Positions 1 through 6,288 are shown, numbered from the stretch's first letter. The stretch: 8,825 bases of DNA from an uncultured Chloroflexota bacterium (GCA_903930745.1 CAIYZX010000036.1:1-8825); one strand, 5' to 3'. The notes: generated from the letters alone by a model not told the origin. Translations and numbers: made by a program.

Positions 1-22
1 GAGCGTCACAACCGGGACCAAG

Positions 23-185
23 GTACTCCCCCCGGTACCCCACCGGTCCTGTAGTCGCATGCCCAACCCGCAGTGTCAGATACCGCCTACGAGACGCACG
101 ACCGACGTACCCCGTTCGGGGGGCCCAACCGGGGACCCTACCGACCGGACGGGGCAAGGCACAGCGACGGTCGGCATCCGTACCC
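23..185 (+). promoter_or_regulatory. Leader with phased GTACCCC boxes upstream of the TasA-like gene
   Basis: The 218 bp before the first gene contain no convincing coding sequence. GTACCCC occurs at 35-41 and 107-113, and a shorter GTACCC at 180-185. A variant GTACTCCCC lies at 23-31. The three main copies start 72 and 73 bp apart, close to seven helical turns, so a protein bound to them would sit on one face of the DNA. Two small inverted repeats also lie here: CCCCG/CGGGG at 110-121 and CCGACC/GGTCGG at 141-146 and 169-174. I see no clear -35/-10 pair. Regulation of the downstream secretion cassette is an inference; in such GC-rich sequence short C-rich words recur by chance. Confidence 0.22.
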
Positions 186-218
186 GCGTCACCGGGAGCA
201 CAGAGAGGGAGCACTGCA

Positions 219-809
219 ATGGACATGACCAAGAACGCCAACGACGTCCTGGCCCCGCGTCGCACGAAGCGCCGCCGCGGCCTCCTGGCCATCCTGCTGG
301 GGTCGTCCGTCCTGACCCTGGGCGCCGGGACGATGTCCCTGGCCACCTTCACGGACGCGTCCACCAACGGCGGCTCGTGGTCCAGCGGCACGATCGTGCT
401 GGGCGCCAGCCCCAGCACCGCCTTCACGGCCAGCGGCATCATGCCCGGCGCCTCCGGCTCGGCCGACATCAGCGTCGCCAACAACGGCACCGGCGACCTG
501 CGCTACTCGCTCACCAGCGCGTCCACCAACGCGGATGGCAAGGGTCTCGCGGGCAGGATCAGCCTGGTGATCTCCGCCGGCTCCTGCTCCGCCCCGGGCG
601 CCACGCTGTACAGCGGTGTGCTGGGCAGCGCGGCCATGGGCAGCAACGCCCAGGGCGCACAGGCCGGCGACCGCAGCGTCCTCGCCGGCGCCACGGACGT
701 CCTCTGCTTCGTCTGGGCCTTCCCGCTGAGCTCCGGGAACGCCTACCAGGGTGCGGCGACGTCGGCGACGTTCACCTTCGACGCCGAGCAGACGGCCAAC
801 AACCCGTAG
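219..809 (+). CDS. TasA/camelysin-like exported protein with SipW-dependent signal peptide
   Basis: A 196-aa secreted protein, probably a matrix or surface-fibre subunit. The N-terminus has a basic stretch (RRTKRRR, 14-20), a hydrophobic core (about 21-42), then LATFTD at 41-46 and SSGTI at 55-59. This is the alternate signal-peptide pattern processed by SipW peptidases; by comparison with Bacillus TasA, cleavage is expected after Ala42. The mature part is a small Ser/Ala/Gly/Thr-rich beta-type domain with one Cys pair (C123, C163), a GDLRYSL segment (92-98) recalling the TasA/camelysin fold, and a C-terminal TFTFDAEQTANN (184-195), like the AEQ-type ending of that family. The ATG at 219 has an AGGGAG ribosome site (206-211) 7 bases upstream. 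A SipW-type peptidase lies 148 bp downstream, which supports the export route. Fibre formation is inferred from family likeness only; it could be a monomeric wall protein. Confidence 0.8.
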   Translation: MDMTKNANDVLAPRRTKRRRGLLAILLGSSVLTLGAGTMSLATFTDASTNGGSWSSGTIVLGASPSTAFTASGIMPGASGSADISVANNGTGDLRYSLTSASTNADGKGLAGRISLVISAGSCSAPGATLYSGVLGSAAMGSNAQGAQAGDRSVLAGATDVLCFVWAFPLSSGNAYQGAATSATFTFDAEQTANNP

Positions 810-818
810 TCCATCGCG

Positions 819-875
819 CCCGGCGGGCGTCCCCATTGCGGAGGTGATCACTCCGCCCGCGGGGCGCCCGTCGGG
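819..875 (+). other. Large intra-operon stem-loop between TasA-like gene and signal peptidase gene
   Basis: Ten bases after the TAG stop of the TasA-like gene, 819-834 pairs with 861-875 in 15 base pairs (one G.U pair, one bulged T at 830). After a small internal loop, GCGGAG (838-843) pairs with CTCCGC (851-856) around a 7-base loop. There is no T run after it, so a classical intrinsic terminator is not evident. Its place between a presumed abundant structural protein and its processing enzyme suggests partial termination or protection of the upstream mRNA 3' end, lowering peptidase expression. A perfect 12-base palindrome, GCTGCGCGCAGC (910-921), follows before the next ribosome site. Pairing is read directly from the sequence; function is inferred. 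Confidence 0.6.
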
Positions 876-957
876 GGCATCCGGCCCGCAGATCCCGCCG
901 GCCGGAACGGCTGCGCGCAGCGCAGCGCCCCCGCTGCACCCATTGGAGGCCTCGGCA

Positions 958-1563
958 ATGTCGGTCACCACGATCCTCGCCCGCGCCGCACGGCGCATCC
1001 TGGATGTCGTCCTCGTGGGCCTGATCCTCCTCGTCCTCGCCATCCTCGTCATCGCGCGCGGGATCCCCGCGCTCACCCATGGCACCACCTTCGTGGTTGG
1101 TGGCGGCTCCATGGAGCCCACGATCCCCCTGGGTTCGGCGGTGGTGGCGCTGCCCGTCGAGCCGCACCATCTCGCGGTCGGCGACATCGTCAGTGTGCAG
1201 GTTGGCGCGAACCACGCCGTCTTCACGCACCGCATCACCCGCCTCGTCGACCGGGATGGCGCCCTCTGGTTCGGCACCAGGGGCGACGCCAACGCCGATG
1301 CAGACCCGTCCATCGTCCCGGCCTCCGCGGTCATCGGCCGCGTTGGCCTGGCCGTCCCACTCGCGGGCTACGGGATCCAGCTGCTCTCCACGCCGCAGGG
1401 TGTCGTCTTCCTCGTCGCGTTCGGCATCCTCGTCCTCGCCTGCGCCTGGCTGGTGGAGGGTCTCGAGGACGACCTTGCAGCAGAGGCTCACCGCCGCCGC
1501 CGCGCAGCCGTGGCCCTGCCGGTCTTCCCGGAGCGCACCACGGGCACCGGACTGGCCTCCTGA
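958..1563 (+). CDS. sipW: SipW-type signal peptidase I
   Basis: A 201-aa membrane peptidase that removes signal peptides from exported proteins at the outer face of the membrane. Transmembrane helix 1 spans about 15-35. The catalytic serine is Ser51 in GGGSMEPTI. The second catalytic residue is predicted to be His91 in FTHRITRL, where ordinary bacterial leader peptidases have Lys; a Ser-His pair is characteristic of the SipW/ER-type branch (MEROPS S26B). The conserved TRGDAN box is at 107-112. Helix 2 spans about 147-166, followed by a cytoplasmic tail with an RRRR cluster (179-182), in agreement with positive-inside topology. Length is close to Bacillus SipW (about 190 aa). The ATG at 958 has a GGAGG site (945-949) 8 bases upstream; earlier in-frame starts would add an unrelated low-complexity leader. 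It lies between two genes with SipW-style signals, its probable substrates. Confidence 0.92.
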   Translation: MSVTTILARAARRILDVVLVGLILLVLAILVIARGIPALTHGTTFVVGGGSMEPTIPLGSAVVALPVEPHHLAVGDIVSVQVGANHAVFTHRITRLVDRDGALWFGTRGDANADADPSIVPASAVIGRVGLAVPLAGYGIQLLSTPQGVVFLVAFGILVLACAWLVEGLEDDLAAEAHRRRRAAVALPVFPERTTGTGLAS

Positions 1564-2489
1564 TGCGCGCCCTCGCGGTGGCCACGGCCACCATCGTCCT
1601 CGTCGGGGGCCTCGTGGCCGCCCCGGTGACGATGGCCCGCTTCAACGCCACCGCCACCGCGAGCGCGAGCCTTGCCGCGGGCACGCTGGCTGCTCCCACG
1701 TCGCTCGCCGGCACGGGCACGTCCGGCCAGGCCGTCCTCACGTGGACGCCCTCCAGCTCGTCCGCCGCCACCGGCTACGAGCTGTGGCGATCCGCCACGC
1801 CGGGGACGGGGTACGCCCAGGTCGCCACCGTCACGCCCGTGAGCACCGTCACCGCGACCGACGCCGCCGGCACCGGCACCTGGTACTACGTCATGCGGAC
1901 GTACCTCGGCGGCTGGACCAGCGCCTACTCCGGCGAGGCCGCCGTCCCGGTGTCCGGTGTCATCACCACGGCGTACAAGGGCTGCACGAACAACGCGGCC
2001 GTCACGTCCAACGCAGGCGACAACAACGGCTACGAGACCACGCCCGGCAACGCCTGCGCGCAGGACGGCCAGCTCGCGATCGACGACAACTCCGGCAGCG
2101 GCACCTCCGGGCTGTGCGCGTCCAGCCAGAAGGACCGGCACACCTTCTGGGGCTACGCTCTCGGTGTGCCGTCCACCGCAGCCGCCATCGCCGGCATCAC
2201 GATCGTCGCGGTCGGGGACCAGTCCAACAACGGCGGCACCACCAGCCTGTGCGTCCAGCTCTCCTGGGACGGCGGCGGCACCTGGTCAACCGCCAGGTCC
2301 GTGGCCATGACCACGAACACGACCACCACCTACACCCTCGGCGGCCCGACGGACACCTGGGGTCGCAGATGGGTCCCGGAGAACCTCATCACCGCCAACT
2401 TCCGGGTGCGCGTGATCGACGTCTCCACCCAGCCCGCCAAAACCTTCCGTCTCGACTACCTCGGGGTGGCCGTCACCTACCAGCCCTGA
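1563..2489 (+). CDS. FN3-domain exoprotein with SipW-dependent signal and C-terminal beta domain
   Basis: A 308-aa predicted secreted protein. The N-terminal hydrophobic segment (about 3-22) leads to VTMARFNATATAS (22-34) and LAAGTL (37-42), the same alternate signal style as the gene at 219, so cleavage near Ala25 by the neighbouring peptidase is likely. Residues about 44-130 form a fibronectin type III domain (VLTWTPS, YELWRS, TWYYVMRTY strands). The rest is a beta-rich domain with four cysteines (141, 165, 185, 230), SWDGGGTWS (234-242), TDTWGRRW (263-270) and FRVRV (280-284), ending in FRLDYLGVAVTY, a pattern I recall from extracellular proteins of Chloroflexota and Actinobacteria. There is no C-terminal helix or LPXTG motif. 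Its ATG overlaps the upstream stop (TGATG) and no ribosome site is visible, so translation is probably coupled to the peptidase. The likely role is adhesion or a matrix accessory; the ligand is unknown. Confidence 0.82.
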   Translation: MRALAVATATIVLVGGLVAAPVTMARFNATATASASLAAGTLAAPTSLAGTGTSGQAVLTWTPSSSSAATGYELWRSATPGTGYAQVATVTPVSTVTATDAAGTGTWYYVMRTYLGGWTSAYSGEAAVPVSGVITTAYKGCTNNAAVTSNAGDNNGYETTPGNACAQDGQLAIDDNSGSGTSGLCASSQKDRHTFWGYALGVPSTAAAIAGITIVAVGDQSNNGGTTSLCVQLSWDGGGTWSTARSVAMTTNTTTTYTLGGPTDTWGRRWVPENLITANFRVRVIDVSTQPAKTFRLDYLGVAVTYQP

Positions 2490-2540
2490 GGCGTCCTCCC
2501 GCCCTCTCCATCGGCCCTATCGGGGAGGCCGAGCCATCTC

Positions 2541-2579
2541 CAGCACGCCCGGTGCACCGTCACGGCACCGGGCGTGCTG
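2541..2579 (+). terminator. 15-bp perfect hairpin after the secretion cassette
   Basis: CAGCACGCCCGGTGC (2541-2555) is followed by a 9-base loop and its exact reverse complement (2565-2579). It lies 51 bp after the FN3 gene stop and before the next -10-like box, where a terminator is expected. There is no T tract, so it is a GC-type hairpin, possibly acting with Rho or as an mRNA 3' end stabiliser. A weaker CCTCCC/GGGAGG pair (2495-2500 and 2523-2528) precedes it. Confidence 0.6.
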
Positions 2580-2625
2580 CCGTGCCCGCCGTGGGCTCGC
2601 TCCGGGGGCCCTGGCCAGGCTCGCG

Positions 2626-2631
2626 TACACT
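2626..2631 (+). promoter_or_regulatory. TACACT -10-like box of moaD-moaE gene
   Basis: TACACT ends 7 bases before the ATG at 2639. That spacing would place the transcription start at or next to the start codon, giving a leaderless mRNA, in agreement with the lack of any purine-rich ribosome site. No good -35 element is visible about 17 bases upstream. The same hexamer occurs upstream of the ABC permease gene on the other strand. Confidence 0.45.
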
Positions 2632-2638
2632 CCTCGCC

Positions 2639-3457
2639 ATGAGTCTGCCCGCGCCGCTCCGGATCCGCGTCCGCCTCTTTGCCATGCAGCGCGAGACGGC
2701 GGGCATGCGCCAGCTGATGCTGGAGGTGCCCGTGGGTGCCACGGTGGACGACGCGTGGGACGCCGTGGTGGGCGTGGTTCCGGCGCTGGCACCCGGGCGC
2801 GCATCGCTGCGGTTCGCGGTGAACGGCCGGTACGCGGATCCCTCCACGCCCCTGGCCGACGGCGACGAGGTGGCCTGCATTCCGCCCGTGAGCGGCGGAT
2901 CCGGCGAGGGGGACGCGCCAGGCGAGGGGGACGCGCCAGACCCCGACCGGCGCATCCGGGTCCTTGAGCTGCACGAGGCCCCCTTCGCTCCCACGCTGGG
3001 TGCGGAGCTGGCGGACCGGGTGGCCACGGTGGCCGACGGCGGCGTCATCGTGTTCGACGGGCGGACGCGGATCACGCCCGGAACCCCGGCGCCGGGCCAG
3101 GAGGCCGAGGCCCAGCGGTGGACCGGCAAGGACGTCACGGGACTCGAGTACGAGGCCTTCGGGCCGATGGCGCTGTCCGTCCTCGCGCAGATCGCCGATG
3201 AGATCGAGGACCGTTTCGGGGTCCGGCGCCTGGCCATCGTCCACCGCACGGGCGATGTTCCACTGGGTGACACGTCGATCCTCGTCGTGGCTGCCGCTCC
3301 GCACCGCGATGCCGCCTTCGACGCCGCCCGCTATGCCATCGACGAGGTGAAGGCTCGCGCCCCCATCTGGAAGTCGGAGCGGTTCGCGGACGGCCACGTC
3401 TGGATCGGCCACGTGGCGCGCACCGGCCCCGCTGGTGGGGATGGGCCCGCGGGCTGA
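2639..3457 (+). CDS. Fused molybdopterin synthase (MoaD-MoaE)
   Basis: A 272-aa cytoplasmic enzyme joining both molybdopterin synthase subunits; it converts cyclic pyranopterin monophosphate to molybdopterin by adding two sulfurs in molybdenum cofactor synthesis. Residues 7-87 are the MoaD ubiquitin-like fold (IRVRLFA start; LADGDEVACIPPVSGG end), with the sulfur-carrier Gly-Gly at 86-87. A Gly/Asp-rich linker (88-104) includes two identical GEGDAP units. MoaE spans about 106-262: GGVIVFDGRTR (134-144), LEYEAF (169-174), HRTGDVPLGD (202-211) and KARAPIWKSE (238-247). Lys238 and Lys245 have the same 7-residue spacing as catalytic Lys119/Lys126 of E. coli MoaE. About 17 residues (145-163) are inserted after GRTR relative to E. 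coli. Since MoaD works through a free C-terminal glycine, the chain presumably has to be cleaved after Gly87, as reported for mycobacterial MoaX. The ATG at 2639 is the start that leaves a complete MoaD; the long upstream extension of the frame is not coding. Confidence 0.93.
   Translation: MSLPAPLRIRVRLFAMQRETAGMRQLMLEVPVGATVDDAWDAVVGVVPALAPGRASLRFAVNGRYADPSTPLADGDEVACIPPVSGGSGEGDAPGEGDAPDPDRRIRVLELHEAPFAPTLGAELADRVATVADGGVIVFDGRTRITPGTPAPGQEAEAQRWTGKDVTGLEYEAFGPMALSVLAQIADEIEDRFGVRRLAIVHRTGDVPLGDTSILVVAAAPHRDAAFDAARYAIDEVKARAPIWKSERFADGHVWIGHVARTGPAGGDGPAG
2903..2938 (+). repeat. Perfect 18-bp tandem duplication in the MoaD-MoaE linker
   Basis: Two identical 18-bp units (2903-2920 and 2921-2938) each encode GEGDAP. 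The duplication keeps the frame and lies exactly in the interdomain linker, just after the MoaD Gly-Gly. It looks like a recent replication-slippage event. Confidence 0.9.
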
Positions 3458-3481
3458 TCTCCAGCCCTTCATACTGCCGCC

Positions 3482-5083
3482 ATGCGCCACCCCGGGGAGG
3501 GAGTCCAGCTCGAGCCCTTGCGGATGCATGCCCGCGCGCTCGCCGCGCGCCTCGGGACCGCCGCCGCTGCCGCCACCACCGTTGGCCGGGAGCGGGCCAT
3601 CCTGCGACTCTTCGGCGTCGCCGGGCTGGACGGGGCCGGACACCCGCTCGCGGCACGCGTGGTGGATCGCTTCCTGGACGGCCATCCGGAGCGGCTCGCC
3701 GGGGGTGTCGCCCTGCCGTTCGGGCTGGTGATGTCCGGCTCCCGGCGCACGCCGCGGGACCTCGCCCTCGAGATCGCGGCGGGAACCGTGGACCTGGGCG
3801 AGGAGGCGGCGGCGCTCGCAGACCCGCGCCTGCGCGCCGCAGCAGAGGCGGAGGTGCAACGCCTTGCCCGGGCGGCGCTGGACCGGATCGACGCCAACCG
3901 CACCGTGCGCCGCGAGCTGGTGGACCTGCTTGGTGACCCGGGGTGGCCCTGGGTGGGTGTCTCACTGCGCTCCCCGGCCATCGTGGACGCCCTGGACGAG
4001 GCTGCCCTCGCGCTCGATGCGGGCGCAGGCCTGCTGGCCGTGGGCGTGCCGCCGGCGCGGGAGCTGGCGGAGCGAGCGGCGAAGCGCGGCCAGGAGGTTG
4101 CCGGGTGGCGCGCGGATCCGGCCTCACGGGGTGGCCTTGACACGCCCGACCCGGAGCAGCCCCCGGTGCCCACCGGGTCCCAGCGTGCGCTCGCGGTTCT
4201 TCGTCGCTCCATGGACGAGCTCGCAGCCCGCCGGCGCGGGTATGCCCGAATCCTCACGGACGCGCATCCGCTGGGCGCGCCGGAGCAGGCCGTGGTGGCC
4301 GCCTTCGAGCGGGTGGACGTCGTGGTCGCGGACCCCATCCGCGAGATCGCGTCCGGCCGCGTTGGGCCGGACCGGGCGCTCGCCGACCACGCCTTCGCGC
4401 ACCGCCTGCTCGCCCGCGCAGGCGCGCGGGTCGTGATCCCCGCGGGCCCGCTGGTGGTGGGACCCGACCTCGCCACGGGCATGCCGTCCAACGGGGCGGT
4501 GCGGTCCGGACGCGCCCTGGCGCTGCAGCTGCTGGCAGTGGAGCTTGCGCTGCAGGCCGGTGTCGCGGACGCCTCGCTGGTGGCGGGCGCGCTGCCGGAC
4601 TGGATCACGGACGAGCCGGGATCGCCCGCCAGGGCCGTCGCGGAGGTCGCGCTGCGGGAGGCGCTCTTCCCCGGGCTCGGGCTCGCGTTCGTGGAGCCCG
4701 CCGGCGGGGGTGACGACAGCCGCGAGTCCCTCGCCGTGGAGCCCGGCCTCGCCTGGTGCGCCCTGGTGGCGGCGCTCCTGCCGCACGCCGCCGGCACGCA
4801 GCTGGTCCTGCGGCGAGCAGGCGGACCCGTGGGGCTCATCACCGCACAGGCGCGAGCGGCGGCAGACGTGGCTGCGGGCCTGCGGGTTGCGCTGGAGCCC
4901 GGTGGGCTCACCGGCCCGGCGGCGGAGCACGCCTCGGCGGTGGCACGGGCCGCCTCGGCCACGCTGGAGCTGCTGGACCGTGATGGATGGGGTGTGCTCT
5001 TCGGTACCTCGTACCTGCCGGAGGCGGCAGCCGACGGCGTGGCGGTGCGGACGGACGGCCTCGGCCTCTTCGCCGCGTCCTAG
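3482..5083 (+). CDS. Lysine 5,6-aminomutase alpha-subunit (KamD)-like protein, orphan and divergent
   Basis: A 533-aa protein, about the size of KamD (about 515 aa). From memory of Clostridium sticklandii KamD, it aligns along its length: an N-terminal helical part with TTVGRERAILRLFGVAG (32-48) against TTVTVERAVCRLLGIDG; a PRDLALEIAAGTVDL segment (91-105); IDANRTVRRE (136-145); a TIM-barrel region (about 157-405); and a helical C-terminus with ARAASATLELLDRDGWG (488-504). KamD with KamE performs B12/PLP-dependent 1,2-amino migration in lysine fermentation. By hand alignment, the PLP-contacting Arg184 falls on Val189 here and the PLP-stacking Tyr263 on Arg287; the TTGQS loop is also lost. No kamE, kamB/C or kamA neighbour is visible. 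I therefore do not call it a functional aminomutase: a repurposed paralogue is more likely. The ATG at 3482, 24 bp after moaD-moaE, has no ribosome site; CATACT (3470-3475) ends 6 bases upstream, so it may be leaderless or read through from moaD-moaE. Confidence 0.72.
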   Translation: MRHPGEGVQLEPLRMHARALAARLGTAAAAATTVGRERAILRLFGVAGLDGAGHPLAARVVDRFLDGHPERLAGGVALPFGLVMSGSRRTPRDLALEIAAGTVDLGEEAAALADPRLRAAAEAEVQRLARAALDRIDANRTVRRELVDLLGDPGWPWVGVSLRSPAIVDALDEAALALDAGAGLLAVGVPPARELAERAAKRGQEVAGWRADPASRGGLDTPDPEQPPVPTGSQRALAVLRRSMDELAARRRGYARILTDAHPLGAPEQAVVAAFERVDVVVADPIREIASGRVGPDRALADHAFAHRLLARAGARVVIPAGPLVVGPDLATGMPSNGAVRSGRALALQLLAVELALQAGVADASLVAGALPDWITDEPGSPARAVAEVALREALFPGLGLAFVEPAGGGDDSRESLAVEPGLAWCALVAALLPHAAGTQLVLRRAGGPVGLITAQARAAADVAAGLRVALEPGGLTGPAAEHASAVARAASATLELLDRDGWGVLFGTSYLPEAAADGVAVRTDGLGLFAAS

Positions 5084-5103
5084 CGAGGCTCGCCGGTTCG
5101 AGG

Positions 5104-5142
5104 CACCGGGTGGCTCCCGGGGCCGGTCATCAGCCCCCGGTG
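5104..5142. terminator. Bidirectional terminator-like stem between convergent genes
   Basis: CACCGGG (5104-5110) and GGCT (5112-5115) pair with AGCC (5132-5135) and CCCGGTG (5136-5142): 11 base pairs with one bulged T at 5111 and a 16-base loop. It fills the 46-bp gap between the KamD-like stop (5083) and the adaptor stop (5130) and runs into the last codons of the adaptor gene. Being symmetrical it could end transcription from both sides. There is no T tract on either strand. Confidence 0.45.
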
Positions 5143-6236
5143 GTGCCCGTGATCTCGATCGTGACCGTCATGTTCCAGCGCAGCCCCGTGGGGACCTCAC
5201 CGGACGGGACCACCACCACCTTGAACACCACGTCGCCCTGGAACGCGGCGCCGTAGCCGCCCACGGACGAGACGGTGCCCGCGATCTCCGCGTCCGGCAG
5301 CCCGTCCACCGTGACCGTGGCGGCGGCGCCCTTGGCGATGCGCGCGATGGCGGTCTCCGACAGGTCCGATGTCTCGAAGCGCCAGGCGCCCAGGTCTGCG
5401 ACGCGGACGACCACGGGGCCCGGTGAGACCAGGTCTCCAACCTTCGGCGTCAGGGAGACGACGGTGCCCGCTATGGGCGAGATCACGACCAGCGCGTCCC
5501 GCGCTGCCCGCGCCTGGTCCGCGGCGGCGGCGGCGCGAGCCGCGTCCGCCTGGGCGGCGGCGAGGCCGGCCCTGGCGGCCCGGAGGCCCGCCTGGGCTGC
5601 GGTTGCGCCGGCGCTGGCCGCAGACCGCTGGGCGAGCGCCGCACTGATCCCGGCCGATGCCTGGTCGATCTGCGCCGACACCTGGCGCTTCGTGGCGTCC
5701 GGGGTGCCGGGCGGCAGCGCGTCGTAGGCGGCCTGGGCGATCCGCTTGGCCGCCCGCGCCTGGTCCACGCCCGCATCTGCGGCATCGCGGCTGGCCTGGG
5801 CCTGTGAGACGCCCGCCTTTGCCTGGTCCACGCCGGCCTCCGCGCGCGTGACGGCGGCGGCCGCGGCGGCGGCCCCGGCCTCCGCCTGGGCGACGGCCGC
5901 ATCGGCGGCGGCGTGGTCGAGCTCCAGGAGCGTGGCGCCAGCAGCAACCGTGTCGCCCTCGGCCACCGGCACGTTCACCACGCGCCCGCCGCTCGCCACG
6001 CTGATCTCCGAGTACGAGGCGGGGACCGCGCGGCCTTCCGCCACCACGTTGGGATCCGCGGGGACCAGGCCCGGCACGGACGCGGACGGCCCGGCGGACG
6101 AGGCCGCTCCACCGCCGAACACGCCGAATCCGCCATTGGCGACGCCCACCGCCACGGCGATGGCGATGACCAGCACGACGACCAGGACGATCGGCATGCG
6201 GGAGCGGCGGCGGACGGGAGCGGACGTCAGGGACAT
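5130..6236 (-). CDS. HlyD/MacA-type efflux adaptor (membrane fusion protein)
   Basis: A 368-aa periplasmic/extracytoplasmic adaptor that would work with the upstream permease in export. It has a basic N-terminus, one transmembrane anchor (about 14-34), a Gly/Ser/Pro linker, a first lipoyl half (about 64-107, with GGRVVNVPVAEGDTVAAG), and a long Ala-rich coiled-coil hairpin (about 108-249). The second lipoyl half and beta-barrel follow (250-368, starting VISPIAGTVVSLTPKVGDLV). The hairpin contains AGVDQA at 134 and 155, exactly 21 residues or three heptads apart, and turns at DALPPGTPDATKRQ (172-185). The RLxxxLS-type tip motif of TolC-binding adaptors is not seen, as expected if there is no outer-membrane channel. 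The ATG at 6236 has GAGG (6248-6245) 8 bases upstream. It is downstream of the permease gene with 84 bp between them, presumably one operon. Substrate unknown. Confidence 0.9.
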   Translation of the reverse strand: MSLTSAPVRRRSRMPIVLVVVLVIAIAVAVGVANGGFGVFGGGAASSAGPSASVPGLVPADPNVVAEGRAVPASYSEISVASGGRVVNVPVAEGDTVAAGATLLELDHAAADAAVAQAEAGAAAAAAAVTRAEAGVDQAKAGVSQAQASRDAADAGVDQARAAKRIAQAAYDALPPGTPDATKRQVSAQIDQASAGISAALAQRSAASAGATAAQAGLRAARAGLAAAQADAARAAAAADQARAARDALVVISPIAGTVVSLTPKVGDLVSPGPVVVRVADLGAWRFETSDLSETAIARIAKGAAATVTVDGLPDAEIAGTVSSVGGYGAAFQGDVVFKVVVVPSGEVPTGLRWNMTVTIEITGTTGG

Positions 6237-6288
6237 GCGGCGAGCCTCGTGGTGCGGGAGACCATCATGCAGGGGATCGGGGGAACAG

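Noticed and set aside
131..196. Possible GEMM-like c-di-GMP riboswitch in the leader (GGGGCAAGGC ... GGTCGGC)
   Set aside because: The tetraloop and receptor, the conserved ACGCAAAGCC-type segment and the paired P1 geometry are missing; only a short CCGACC/GGTCGG repeat remains.
59..847. 262-codon open frame overlapping the TasA-like gene
   Set aside because: Arg/Pro/His-rich translation with no domain, in a different frame of a gene with clear signal peptide and ribosome site; a GC-rich shadow.
910..921. 12-bp palindrome GCTGCGCGCAGC as an operator
   Set aside because: Perfect but made only of alternating GC-rich steps that are common at this base composition; no second copy or promoter element supports it.
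1079..2638. Long upstream extension of the moaD-moaE frame
   Set aside because: The translation is Arg/Ser/Pro-rich noise across the peptidase and FN3 genes; MoaD homology starts only at the ATG at 2639, just after a -10-like box.
2477..3859. 460-codon - strand open frame across moaD-moaE and the KamD-like gene
   Set aside because: Antisense to two genes with recognisable families; no domain, no ribosome site, and it crosses the intergenic region.
3482..5083. Calling this gene kamD outright
   Set aside because: Fold match is good but key PLP-contact positions look replaced and the beta subunit is absent, so a functional lysine 5,6-aminomutase name would overstate the evidence.
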